Part shown: piece after piece, positions 6,798 to 14,285 of the stretch | Layout: each line of letters opens with the position of its first letter | Numbering within the stretch: the first letter of the stretch is position 1 | Assembly: GCA_900764225.1 (NCBI GenBank) | Contig: CAAFNG010000422.1 | Span: 1-15,718 of the forward strand | Origin: Lachnospiraceae bacterium | GTDB lineage: Bacteria; Bacillota; Clostridia; Lachnospirales; Lachnospiraceae | DNA: 15,718 bases | Direction of reading: 5' to 3' | Program-made: the position numbers and the translations under genes | The notes under the pieces: model-generated | Database searches by the model: none | What the model saw: only the letters and a program-made list of their open reading frames with translations | Told to the model about the DNA's origin: nothing

Positions 6798-6827
6798 ATT
6801 TTACAATGAAAGCTATACTTCCGTCAA
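6798..6827 (-). promoter_or_regulatory. Promoter of the sseB-like / GntR / clpC unit
   Basis: On the minus strand TTGACG (6827-6822, 5 of 6) and TAAAAT (6803-6798, 5 of 6) are 18 bases apart. The leader to the chosen SseB-like start is about 125 bases and AT-rich. I saw no CIRCE or CtsR-type heptad repeat around it. Confidence 0.65.
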
Positions 6828-6873
6828 GCTGTGTATGTCGAAGTAGCACAAAAAGTTAAAAAGTTGTCAGGGC

Positions 6874-6908
6874 AAAAAATTACTGCCCACACAAAATGGG
6901 CAGTAATT
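6874..6908 (-). terminator. Intrinsic terminator of the pur operon
   Basis: On the minus strand AATTACTGCCCA (6908-6897) pairs perfectly with TGGGCAGTAATT (6889-6878) around a 7-base loop, with a run of six Ts at 6879-6874. It starts just after the purD stop and is the clearest terminator in the window. Confidence 0.95.
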
Positions 6909-6915
6909 CTGAAAA

Positions 6916-8190
6916 TCATGCTTCGTCGATTGCTTTTCCTATGTCATGACGCATATATTTGTTTGCAAAGCTGATCCACTCTGTGGCAGCGTACGCATTT
7001 TTTCTTGCTTCCTTCAGCGTTTTTCCCTTGGCTGTGATGCCAAGAACACGTCCTCCGTTTGTGATGATCTCACCATCTTTGAATTTCGTTCCTGCATGGA
7101 AGCAGTAATATCCATCTTTATCCTTGAAGTTCTCAAAACCATGGATTGGAATACCCTTCTCATATTTCACCGGATAACCGTCACTTGCAAGAACTACGCA
7201 GACAGCTGCGTTATCCTGGAACTTCAGATCGATCTGATCCAGTTTTCCGTCGATGCAGGCTTCCATCACTTCCACAATGTCATTCTCCATACGTGGAAGA
7301 ACAACCTGAGCTTCCGGATCTCCGAATCTTGCATTGTATTCCAGAACCTTCGGACCATCTGCTGTAAGCATCAGACCAAAGAAAATAATTCCCTGGAACG
7401 GGCGGCCTTCTGCTGCCATGGCATCAACTGTTTTCTGATAAATGTATTTCTTACAGAACTCATCGACTTCTTCTGTATAAAACGGGCTCGGAGAAAAGGT
7501 TCCCATTCCTCCTGTATTCAGCCCCTGATCGCCATCCTGTGCACGCTTGTGATCCTGTGCGGAAGTCATCGTGCGGATAGTCTTTCCGTCCACAAAGGAA
7601 AGTACGGAAACTTCACGTCCTGTCATGAATTCCTCAATAACCATGGTATTTCCGGCATTTCCGAATTTTTTATCTTCCATGATCTCCTTGACTCCGGCCT
7701 CTGCCTCTGCAAGATCTTTACAGATCAGAACACCCTTTCCAAGCGCAAGGCCATCAGCTTTCAGAACAATCGGGAATTTCGCTTCTGTCTTTAAGTATGT
7801 AAGAGCTTTCTCCGGATCATCAAAATTCTCATAGGCTGCTGTCGGAATATTATATTTTTTCATCAGATCCTTGGAAAATGCCTTGGAGCCTTCCAGGATC
7901 GCTGCGTTTTTGCGTGGACCAAACACTCTTAAGCCCTCTGTTTCAAACACATCTACGATTCCACCCACAAGCGGATCATCCATTCCAACAATAGTAAGAT
8001 CAATTTCTTTTTCTTTTGCAAATGCAGCCAGCTTATCAAATTCCATGGCCCCGATCTCTACACATTCCGCATACTCGGCGATTCCGGCATTTCCCGGTGC
8101 ACAATAGATCTTGTCAACTTTCGGGCTTTTTGCAACGCTCCATGCAATGGCATGCTCTCTTCCACCGCTTCCTACGATTAATACTTTCAT
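6916..8190 (-). CDS. purD: Phosphoribosylamine-glycine ligase (GAR synthetase)
   Basis: PurD joins phosphoribosylamine and glycine with ATP, the second step of purine synthesis. The 424-residue length is normal. The N-terminal part has VLIVGSGGREHA at 3-14 and PGNAG in the substrate-binding region. The ATP-grasp core shows KADGLALGKGV from 144, QDHKRAQDGDQGLNTGGMG at 212-230, and the metal-binding NARFGDPE at 286-293. A small departure is VGMDDPLVGG where most PurDs have VGPEAPLV. The frame is open seven codons upstream, but AGGAG seven bases before the ATG at 8190 sets that start. It is the last gene of purE-M-N-D, 32 bases after purN, and is closed by the terminator at 6874-6908. Confidence 0.97.
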   Translation of the reverse strand: MKVLIVGSGGREHAIAWSVAKSPKVDKIYCAPGNAGIAEYAECVEIGAMEFDKLAAFAKEKEIDLTIVGMDDPLVGGIVDVFETEGLRVFGPRKNAAILEGSKAFSKDLMKKYNIPTAAYENFDDPEKALTYLKTEAKFPIVLKADGLALGKGVLICKDLAEAEAGVKEIMEDKKFGNAGNTMVIEEFMTGREVSVLSFVDGKTIRTMTSAQDHKRAQDGDQGLNTGGMGTFSPSPFYTEEVDEFCKKYIYQKTVDAMAAEGRPFQGIIFFGLMLTADGPKVLEYNARFGDPEAQVVLPRMENDIVEVMEACIDGKLDQIDLKFQDNAAVCVVLASDGYPVKYEKGIPIHGFENFKDKDGYYCFHAGTKFKDGEIITNGGRVLGITAKGKTLKEARKNAYAATEWISFANKYMRHDIGKAIDEA

Positions 8191-8222
8191 CTGTCTACTC
8201 CTTTGTTTCATCTGTTTTCTGA

Positions 8223-8846
8223 TTACTTTAAAGAAACAATTCCATCTGTCACTGTGATCTTATCATTGGCAATAAGATTGATCGCCTCCGGAAGTATTTT
8301 CCACTCGGCCTTTTCCATAACTCGTCTCTGGAGATCCTTGGAGGTATCTCCATCTTTTACCTTCACAGCCTTCTGAAGAATAATCGGACCGGTATCTGTA
8401 CCAGCATCCACAAAATGAACCGTTGCGCCAGTGACCTTCACTCCTCTTGCAAGTACTGCATCATGAACTTTCAGTCCGTAATAGCCCTTGCCACAGAATG
8501 ACGGGATCAGGGACGGATGGATATTAATGATCTTATTCGGATATGCCTCCACCATTTCAGGCGGGATAGCTACCAGATATCCTGCAAGAACAATAAGATC
8601 CACCCCACGTTCTTTCAGTTTGGCAAGCAATGCTTTATGAAAAGCCTCTCTGTCAGGATAATCCTTCGGTGCGATACACAGTGCCTCAATATTATGCTTT
8701 CTGGCTCTTTCCAGTGCATAAGCTGACGCATTATTGCTGATAACAATATCAACCTCTGCATTAGTGATCTCTCCGGCATCCATGGCATCCAGGATTGCCT
8801 GCAGATTCGTTCCGCCACCGGAAACAAGAACTCCTACTTTTAACAT
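8223..8846 (-). CDS. purN: Phosphoribosylglycinamide formyltransferase (GAR transformylase)
   Basis: PurN transfers a formyl group from 10-formyltetrahydrofolate to GAR, the third step of purine synthesis. It has 207 residues, close to the usual size. GGGTNLQAI (10-18) is the phosphate-binding loop. The catalytic trio is present as Asn108 and His110 (INIHPSLIPSF) and Asp151 (DAGTDTGP). The segment after the HPSL motif, CGKGYYGLKVHDAVL, is the form I associate with clostridial enzymes rather than the enterobacterial one. The ATG overlaps the purM stop by 7 bases and has GGGAG upstream within purM, so the two are translationally coupled. Confidence 0.97.
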   Translation of the reverse strand: MLKVGVLVSGGGTNLQAILDAMDAGEITNAEVDIVISNNASAYALERARKHNIEALCIAPKDYPDREAFHKALLAKLKERGVDLIVLAGYLVAIPPEMVEAYPNKIINIHPSLIPSFCGKGYYGLKVHDAVLARGVKVTGATVHFVDAGTDTGPIILQKAVKVKDGDTSKDLQRRVMEKAEWKILPEAINLIANDKITVTDGIVSLK

Positions 8847-9865
8847 AAGGTCACTCCCTTTTCACCAGCTTCAATATTTCCTACTACATATGGTTTATCA
8901 CCTGCGCTGCGGATCGCCTCCATGGTCTTGTCAACATCTGCTGGATCTACTGCCAGGATCATACCAAGTCCCATATTGTATGTGTTGTACATCATATGCT
9001 CATCAATATCTCCTTTTTCTGCAAGGAGCTTGAAGATTGGAAGCACCGGATAGCTGTCTTTCTTTACGACTGCTCTTGTTCCTTCCTTCAGCATACGCGG
9101 GATATTCTCATAAAAGCCGCCGCCTGTAATATGGCTGCATGCATGGATCTTAACACCTGCATTACGGATGCTCTTAAGTGCTTTTACATAGATTCTGGTC
9201 GGTGCGATCAGCGCCTCTCCAAGTGTTGTGCCGAGCTCATCATAGTATGTGTCGAGAGATTCTTTTGTCATATCGAATACTTTACGTACAAGAGAGAATC
9301 CGTTGCTGTGAACGCCTGTGGAAGCCATTCCGATGAGCACATCGCCCGGTTTCAGTGCTTCGCCTGTAAGGAGATCTTTTTTGTCAACGATTCCCACTGC
9401 AAATCCGGCAAGATCATACTCATCCTCCGGCATCAGTCCAGGATGCTCTGCTGTCTCACCACCGATCAGTGCTGCCTCAGACTGTACACAGCCCTCTGCA
9501 ACTCCCTTTACGATCTCTGCGATCTTCTCCGGATAGTTCTTGCCACATGCAATATAATCCAGGAAAAACAGCGGTTCTCCGCCTGCACACGCAATATCAT
9601 TTACACACATGGCTACTGCATCGATTCCGATCGTATCATGCTTGTCCATGACCATTGCGACTTTAACCTTAGTTCCGCATCCGTCTGTTCCGGAAACAAG
9701 TGTCGGCTCCTCCATGTCTTTAAATTTTTCCATGGAAAATGCACCTGAGAAACCTCCGATTCCTCCAAGTACCTCCGGTCTCATTGTTCTGGCAATGTGC
9801 TTTTTCATCAGCTCTACTGATTTGTAACCTGCCTCAATATCTACGCCTGAAGTCTTGTAATCCAT
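8840..9865 (-). CDS. purM: Phosphoribosylformylglycinamidine cyclo-ligase (AIR synthetase)
   Basis: PurM closes the imidazole ring, converting FGAM to AIR with ATP, the fifth step of the pathway. It has 341 residues, the typical length. Family motifs are seen in order: GGFSGAF near 37-43; the long SGTDGCGTKVKVA block followed by DTIGIDAVAMCVNDI and GGEPLFFLDY, which holds the ATP and metal site; GETAEHPGLMP; and SNGFSLVR. The ATG has a perfect AAGGAGG. It sits 53 bases after purE with no terminator in the gap and overlaps purN, so it belongs to the purE transcript. Confidence 0.98.
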   Translation of the reverse strand: MDYKTSGVDIEAGYKSVELMKKHIARTMRPEVLGGIGGFSGAFSMEKFKDMEEPTLVSGTDGCGTKVKVAMVMDKHDTIGIDAVAMCVNDIACAGGEPLFFLDYIACGKNYPEKIAEIVKGVAEGCVQSEAALIGGETAEHPGLMPEDEYDLAGFAVGIVDKKDLLTGEALKPGDVLIGMASTGVHSNGFSLVRKVFDMTKESLDTYYDELGTTLGEALIAPTRIYVKALKSIRNAGVKIHACSHITGGGFYENIPRMLKEGTRAVVKKDSYPVLPIFKLLAEKGDIDEHMMYNTYNMGLGMILAVDPADVDKTMEAIRSAGDKPYVVGNIEAGEKGVTLC

Positions 9866-9918
9866 AATATCCTCCTTATAACAACACTCTCTGTTTTTTT
9901 CATCATGGTATATGAAAA

Positions 9919-10422
9919 TTATTTATAATTCTTATATCCAACTTCCTGAAGTCTCGCATCCTTCTTCTCAACCTGCTCTTTCAGCTCCTGGCTGTAAGCT
10001 TTCAGTCTGTTCAGAAGCTCCTCATCGGATGTTGCAAGGATCTTCGCTGCAAGGAGTCCCGCATTGGCTCCGCCGTTGATAGCTACTGTAGCAACCGGGA
10101 TACCGCTTGGCATCTGTACGATAGAGTAAAGGGAATCTCTTCCTCCTAATGATGTTGTATGCATCGGGATACCGATTACCGGCATCGGAAAGATCGCCGC
10201 ACACATTCCCGGAAGATGAGCTGCCATTCCTGCGCCTGCAATGATTACTTTGAAGCCTTTTTCTTCTGCTGTCTTTGCATAGTCGAAAAACACATCCGGT
10301 TCTCTGTGTGCGGAAATGATCTTCATCTCATAATCAATTCCCAGTTTCTCCAGGATATCTGCTGCTTTACTCATAACTGGCATATCTGAATCACTACCCA
10401 TTACAATTCCTACTTTTGCCAT
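9919..10422 (-). CDS. purE: N5-carboxyaminoimidazole ribonucleotide mutase (class I PurE)
   Basis: PurE rearranges N5-CAIR to CAIR in purine synthesis. The 167 residues hold GSDSDMPVM (9-17), SAHREP (about 40-45) and AHLPGM, then SLYSIVQMPSGIPVATVAI and NAGLLAAKIL. SAHRE and AHLPGM mark class I, which needs PurK to make its substrate, not class II, which has SAHK and uses CO2 directly. No purK is in the window. The residue before AAHLPGM is Met (GAGMAAHLPGM), where the common class I motif has Gly. It is the first gene of the cluster, with a clean AAAGGAG and a strong promoter 73 bases upstream. Confidence 0.97.
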   Translation of the reverse strand: MAKVGIVMGSDSDMPVMSKAADILEKLGIDYEMKIISAHREPDVFFDYAKTAEEKGFKVIIAGAGMAAHLPGMCAAIFPMPVIGIPMHTTSLGGRDSLYSIVQMPSGIPVATVAINGGANAGLLAAKILATSDEELLNRLKAYSQELKEQVEKKDARLQEVGYKNYK

Positions 10423-10494
10423 TGTTTTCTCCTTTCGTGGTGCATCTTATCTCTGTGTTGTCTGCCGCTTTTGCTGTCTGCGGTCGTTATGGTT

Positions 10495-10523
10495 ATTCTA
10501 CGTATATTCTCATTTTCTGTCAA
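10495..10523 (-). promoter_or_regulatory. Promoter of purE-purM-purN-purD
   Basis: On the minus strand a perfect TTGACA (10523-10518) is 17 bases from TAGAAT (10500-10495, 5 of 6). Transcription would start near 10488, giving a leader of about 65 bases with a small CCGC/GCGG hairpin but no purine-riboswitch architecture that I can see. CGAAC at 10526-10530, just upstream of the -35, matches the core of the Bacillus PurR box; a single half-match like this is weak evidence. The -35 lies about 30 bases after the stop of the peptidase gene, and no terminator separates them. Confidence 0.85.
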
Positions 10524-10552
10524 TACGAACGGGAAAACTGTAAAATTACTAA

Positions 10553-12634
10553 TTAACTTATATTTTTATTTAATGGAAGATTTTCAAAAGGACGGTTCAG
10601 TTCCTCTGTTCCCGGAAGCACAAACCGGCCGTTTTCAATGATAGAAACCATTTCTCCCTCATCATCGATCACACAAATGCTTCCCAGCTCATCATAAGGA
10701 ATCGTAATATCCGTATGGCATCCGTAATAAGCAAGGCTCACGTCGTCTTTACGCATCTCGGAGATCTCATTATCTCTGGCAATGATTTCTTTTCCGTCAG
10801 GATTGTATACAGGGGTATCCTCAGCCCAGCTGTAGCAGGTGTCTCCTACTGCAAAATGTGGTCCCATTTTTTCCGCAATAAGAATCGGAAGCTTATCTGC
10901 GATTCCATACTTCATTGCAGCTACATAAGCAGTCGTATTGGTACCTATTGCAAATTCGCCCATTGGAATTTTCGGATGATGGAACAAAATATTATCTTCA
11001 ATATATTTCCGGTTTTCTTCTTCTGTTTTAAAATTGGAGCAGGTATAATCGATCACCTGTCCGCAGTCAAATACCAGCTTCAGGTCACGGAACTGCAGAC
11101 CGTTCAGATATACTTTCTTCACATGAAGGATTCCGCCAGTACCTGCAAGCTGCGGAGAAGTAAACACCTCACCTACCGGAATGTTCACATCTGCAACACA
11201 GTTCTCAAAATTTGTCTGTTTTTTCGGATCAGAAAGCTCATGAAGATGAATGAGAAGATCTGTCTCATTGTCCCCGCATCCCTTGACCTCTACCCACTCA
11301 CAGGTATCCAGTGTATCAATGATCGTCTGCTGGATCTTCTGATAAAGATGATAATCCAGTGTATTGATCTTCACGATCTCGCGGAAGATTTCTGAATAAT
11401 TACCACCAATCTCCGGAACCGGATAAGCAATAATGGTAAAGCTTCTCTCATCACCTTTAATATAACGGTTCACGATCTGTCCTGATTCATTGGAAAGCTC
11501 GGTCTCAAGCTTCTGCTGTGCCTCGCTTAAAGTATATGCCTCCGGCTTGCTGACCGGTGAAAACGGTGCTTCTCCGAAAGTATCAATACAGGCCGGTCCA
11601 CCATGCACATTCGCCAGATCCCTGTATTTCTCATAAGAAGTCTGCATAGCACGAAGCTTACGCTGCACAAAATCCCCGTCCAGAAACAGGGCACTGTCCT
11701 GACGGTGGTCATAATCATACTGTGGATTCGCCACTCCGCCTGTATAGCCCACTCTCACAGCACCTCTTTTGTTGACTGCATGTGTCGCATGGCGGTAGAT
11801 CACAGGCTCAAGTCCCATTTCTCTGAACTGTAAAATAGCAGCTTTTACCATACGCTCAAAACCAAGACTGTAACGGATATTTACAGTTTTCTTTTTGGTA
11901 ATGTCTTTGCGTCCGGTGATAAATCCGATCCGATAACCTTCTGTGTAGGTAGATGCCATTTTGTCGATCTCTTCCTGGGAAAGAGAATTCAGAAACTCTG
12001 CCACACCGGTCTCGTTTGCAGATACATATTCTCCGTAACGGTACAGATATCTGAGATCTGAAAGATCCGAATTCATAATGATATTTGCTGCAAAGTCAAG
12101 TTCCGGATCAACGCCTTCGCGGATTCTCTGCTCCATCATATCCTGGCAGTAATCATTCACATAAGAACGCAGGATTCCTTCTACTGTACTTGTCTCCGGA
12201 AGTTCTTCCTCACAAAAAGCAGAATACACTTCCAGAAACAGTTCCATGGATACCGTCATATCCCAGAGTCTCTTCTCATGTGCATAGGCTGCCGTTCCCA
12301 AAAGCTCCGCATAAAGAAAGCTGAATAATTTTCCGTAATCGCCAAGCTGCTTTACTGCATAGGCCGGATTTCCATAGCTGTTCTCATAATTTTCCGGAAA
12401 GATATCCTCATAAAAACGGTGGTTTCTCTCCTTCAGTGCTTCCAGATCAAGTTCATTATCTTCCTCATCCATCACATCTGTCGTCATATAAAGAAACTGT
12501 GCAAGCTTTCTGAAAAAAGCTCCAAAAGGCTCCTGCACAGTCTCCTCTGTTATAATCTCACGGATTCGCTCCTTTGCAAGCGCATAGCGCTCTCTCATAC
12601 ATTCGTCCAAAGCTTCATCTCCCATCTTTTTCAT
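10553..12634 (-). CDS. M29-type metallo-aminopeptidase with long N-terminal extension
   Basis: The C-terminal half fits the M29 (thermophilic aminopeptidase, AmpS/AmpII) family, which uses a two-metal site to remove N-terminal residues in the cytoplasm. Candidate metal and catalytic residues appear in the right order: Glu489 (GEVFTSP), Glu560 (GEFAIGTN), His593 and Tyr601 (GPHFAVGDTCY), and His640/Asp642 (CHTDITI). At 693 residues it is far longer than usual M29 enzymes (roughly 370-410). The first 280 or so residues are acidic and mostly helical, with no domain I recognise. There is no signal peptide. It overlaps the HD gene by 20 bases. The start is uncertain: the first ATG lacks a good ribosome binding site, and other ATGs follow at codons 4 and 13. 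No terminator follows before the pur promoter. Confidence 0.87.
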   Translation of the reverse strand: MKKMGDEALDECMRERYALAKERIREIITEETVQEPFGAFFRKLAQFLYMTTDVMDEEDNELDLEALKERNHRFYEDIFPENYENSYGNPAYAVKQLGDYGKLFSFLYAELLGTAAYAHEKRLWDMTVSMELFLEVYSAFCEEELPETSTVEGILRSYVNDYCQDMMEQRIREGVDPELDFAANIIMNSDLSDLRYLYRYGEYVSANETGVAEFLNSLSQEEIDKMASTYTEGYRIGFITGRKDITKKKTVNIRYSLGFERMVKAAILQFREMGLEPVIYRHATHAVNKRGAVRVGYTGGVANPQYDYDHRQDSALFLDGDFVQRKLRAMQTSYEKYRDLANVHGGPACIDTFGEAPFSPVSKPEAYTLSEAQQKLETELSNESGQIVNRYIKGDERSFTIIAYPVPEIGGNYSEIFREIVKINTLDYHLYQKIQQTIIDTLDTCEWVEVKGCGDNETDLLIHLHELSDPKKQTNFENCVADVNIPVGEVFTSPQLAGTGGILHVKKVYLNGLQFRDLKLVFDCGQVIDYTCSNFKTEEENRKYIEDNILFHHPKIPMGEFAIGTNTTAYVAAMKYGIADKLPILIAEKMGPHFAVGDTCYSWAEDTPVYNPDGKEIIARDNEISEMRKDDVSLAYYGCHTDITIPYDELGSICVIDDEGEMVSIIENGRFVLPGTEELNRPFENLPLNKNIS

Positions 12635-13226
12635 CGTCGATCACATGCCCAAGAGTAATGTGTTTATTGATCAGTTCTTTCATGTATTCCCAGATCACCG
12701 TGGAACCTTCTCCTGTCTTCCGGTTCCGTTTATAGATCTGACTTTTTTTCACCTGATGCTCCTCCCAGCTTTTTCCGTTGGATGCATCATTGAGAAAAAG
12801 CGGCTGACAGTTATCCAGAACATGGGCAAATTTCGCCTCCGGAGTCTCATAGGCTTCAAATTCTTCCCAAAGCTCCTTAAGCCACTGTCCCTGATCCTCG
12901 GGAAGCAGTCCGTAGATCCGTTCTGCTGCTGCTCTTTCTCTGGTATCCTTCGTCAGCGCGCCTTTCTCATCATACGCATACGTATCTCCTGCATCGATCT
13001 CCACCAGATCATGTACAAGTACCATCGGTATTACCTTCGAAAGATCCACATCTTCATTGGAATATTCTTTCAGAAGTACTGCCATAAGTGCCAGATGCCA
13101 GGAGTGCTCCGCATCATTCTCTTTGCGTTTTCCGTCAGCAAGATAGGTCTGCCGGAAAATGTTCTTGACTTTATCCACTTCCAGGATAAAATCAAGCTGT
13201 TTTTTCAGTCGTTCTTTTTCATCCAT
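12615..13226 (-). CDS. HD-domain phosphohydrolase, possible 5'-nucleotidase
   Basis: This 203-residue protein is of the HD superfamily, close in layout to the YfbR / HD_3 group that dephosphorylates deoxynucleoside monophosphates. Metal-site residues are visible: His41 (ENDAEHSWHLAL), His72-Asp73 (VHDLVEIDAGD) and Asp138 (AHVLDNCQP). Glu76 and Asp78 follow the HD pair as in YfbR-type enzymes. The C-terminus is basic and helical. It is cytoplasmic, with no membrane segment. CAGGAG eight bases before the ATG fixes the start. The gene begins three bases after the preceding small membrane-protein gene and overlaps the peptidase gene downstream, so all are likely co-translated. The true substrate is not given by the sequence. 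Confidence 0.88.
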   Translation of the reverse strand: MDEKERLKKQLDFILEVDKVKNIFRQTYLADGKRKENDAEHSWHLALMAVLLKEYSNEDVDLSKVIPMVLVHDLVEIDAGDTYAYDEKGALTKDTRERAAAERIYGLLPEDQGQWLKELWEEFEAYETPEAKFAHVLDNCQPLFLNDASNGKSWEEHQVKKSQIYKRNRKTGEGSTVIWEYMKELINKHITLGHVIDDEKDGR

Positions 13227-13229
13227 CTT

Positions 13230-13544
13230 TTATACTCCTGATAAAAAAAGTCCCAGCCAGATGACCATGATCACACCATTTAAAATAGATCCGATCATGC
13301 TGGTTCTGTGTTTGCGGTTTTCCTCGGAAAAGCTCGAAAGCCCCATTGCAAAACCATATACAGAGAGAAGCATCGCAAAAAAGCCTGTTCCGCCGATGAG
13401 TCCTCCCATTTTTCCGTCAAAGAAAAGTGCAAGCACCACCGCTGCGACAAACAGGCCAAAAGAAGCAGCTGCCAGCCCGACTGACAGCTTCCCCTTTGCA
13501 GCTTCTCTTTTTTTTGCAAACGCATATCTATATCTTCTTGCCAT
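13230..13544 (-). CDS. Small three-helix membrane protein of unknown function, 104 aa
   Basis: After a strongly basic start (MARRYRYAFAKKREAAKGK), which should keep the N-terminus in the cytoplasm, three hydrophobic segments follow: about 20-42, 46-69 and 82-104. The short link between helices 2 and 3 is charged (SSFSEENRKHRTS). It may belong to a small clostridial DUF family (DUF6142 came to mind, without a check). The frame is open for 14 more codons upstream, but AGGAG stands just before the ATG at 13544, so I use that. The start lies inside the end of the VanZ-like gene (17-base overlap). Its function is unknown; its neighbours suggest an envelope role at most. Confidence 0.8.
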   Translation of the reverse strand: MARRYRYAFAKKREAAKGKLSVGLAAASFGLFVAAVVLALFFDGKMGGLIGGTGFFAMLLSVYGFAMGLSSFSEENRKHRTSMIGSILNGVIMVIWLGLFLSGV

Positions 13545-14001
13545 TATATTTTCTCCTAAGTCTCTCACAGACTGCATACATTGCATATCCCAGTGCTGCG
13601 CCCAGAGTATTCAGTATCATATCATCCACATCAAAACAGCCGACCCGCGTAATAAGCTGAATCACTTCCACACTGAGGCTGATTGCAAAACCGGATAATA
13701 TAATAAAAAAGCCACTTCTCATTCTTCTGGCTATTACCGGAAGAACGAAGCCATATGGCACAAACCCCAGTACATTTCCAAAAATATTGGTAAAAAGTGC
13801 AAACATCCCAAGCTGTTTCCGATATATCCAGAAACGTCTTATTTCCACAAACGGGACAAGATTATAACGGTATTCTCTTTCCGCCTGTGCCACACGTCCG
13901 TATCCCTCTGAAAAGAAAAGAAGATAGATAAGGATGAGAACATACAGCACGAAAAAAGCTGTCCCGAGTTTTTTTACCCTGCGTTTTGTCCCTTTATTCA
14001 A
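13528..14001 (-). CDS. VanZ-like membrane protein
   Basis: This is a 157-residue integral membrane protein of the VanZ family, named after a teicoplanin-resistance protein whose mechanism is unsettled. Most chromosomal members have no proven link to antibiotics. Family marks are present: YRYNLVPF, then NIFGNVLGFVPYG in the second helix, VEVIQL, and GCFDVDDMILNTLGAALGY. Four or five hydrophobic helices are seen. The open frame could begin with GTG at 14037, but that codon lies inside a terminator stem. GGGGAG directly before the TTG at 14001 makes TTG the better start. It overlaps the next membrane-protein gene by 17 bases. Confidence 0.87.
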   Translation of the reverse strand: MNKGTKRRVKKLGTAFFVLYVLILIYLLFFSEGYGRVAQAEREYRYNLVPFVEIRRFWIYRKQLGMFALFTNIFGNVLGFVPYGFVLPVIARRMRSGFFIILSGFAISLSVEVIQLITRVGCFDVDDMILNTLGAALGYAMYAVCERLRRKYNGKKI

Positions 14002-14005
14002 TATT

Positions 14006-14011
14006 CTCCCC
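14006..14011 (-). promoter_or_regulatory. Ribosome binding site that sets a TTG start for the VanZ-like gene
   Basis: GGGGAG on the minus strand lies four bases before TTG at 14001-13999. The only upstream alternative, GTG at 14037, has no ribosome binding site and falls within the 3' arm of the hairpin at 14024-14059. Confidence 0.6.
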
Positions 14012-14023
14012 TGCTTAAATAAT

Positions 14024-14059
14024 CTGAAAAGCCACACGAAGCTGCGTGCGGCTTTTCAG
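14024..14059 (-). terminator. Probable bidirectional intrinsic terminator after the 50-aa gene
   Basis: Fifteen bases (14059-14045) pair with 14038-14024 around a 6-base loop. On the minus strand all 15 pair, with one G-U. The GC core GCCGCACG is flanked by AAAA before and TTTT after, the usual form of a bidirectional terminator. It starts on the base after the stop codon of the 50-residue gene and ends 22 bases before the VanZ-like TTG start. Confidence 0.75.
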
Positions 14060-14212
14060 TTATATCAATATGTCTGATTTTCTTCTGAGCAGTCTCGCAC
14101 CATTTACGATCATCAGAATTCCTGTGACAAGCCCCGTCACCAGAACGATAATGCCAAGTGCAAGGCTTCCGGCCCCACTGCTCGCCATGGTTTTATAGAT
14201 TTTTTCATTCAT
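14060..14212 (-). CDS. Single-helix small membrane protein, 50 aa
   Basis: The ATG at 14212 has GGGAGGA eight bases upstream, and the frame runs 50 codons to TAA at 14062-14060. The product starts with MNEKIYKTMASSGAGSLALG, has one long hydrophobic segment at about 14-38 (IIVLVTGLVTGILMIVNG at 21-38) and ends in a basic tail (ARLLRRKSD). That gives one transmembrane helix with an Arg/Lys-rich cytoplasmic end. Short proteins like this are often missed because of length. It lies 73 bases after pyrE in the same direction and is closed at once by a terminator. The function is unknown; I infer a real gene from the strong ribosome binding site, good helix and tight terminator. Confidence 0.8.
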   Translation of the reverse strand: MNEKIYKTMASSGAGSLALGIIVLVTGLVTGILMIVNGARLLRRKSDILI

Positions 14213-14285
14213 GAGCTGTGTCCTCCCAGTTTAAGCGGACATTCGGAATCCGCTGCTCTTTTTATATGCAGCACACGTTACCGTA

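Noticed and set aside
6946..7794. 282-codon plus-strand ORF
   Set aside because: It is antisense to purD, with Cys/Phe/His-rich composition and no recognisable family.
8996..9748. 250-codon plus-strand ORF
   Set aside because: It is antisense to purM and has the same kind of shadow composition.
10423..10494. Purine riboswitch in the purE leader
   Set aside because: The leader after the predicted start is only about 65 bases and lacks the three-way junction core sequences. Only a small CCGC/GCGG hairpin is present.
14234..14254. Terminator between pyrE and the 50-aa gene
   Set aside because: AGCGGA/TCCGCT forms only six pairs with a nine-base loop. The T-run lies on the plus-strand side, the wrong direction for pyrE.
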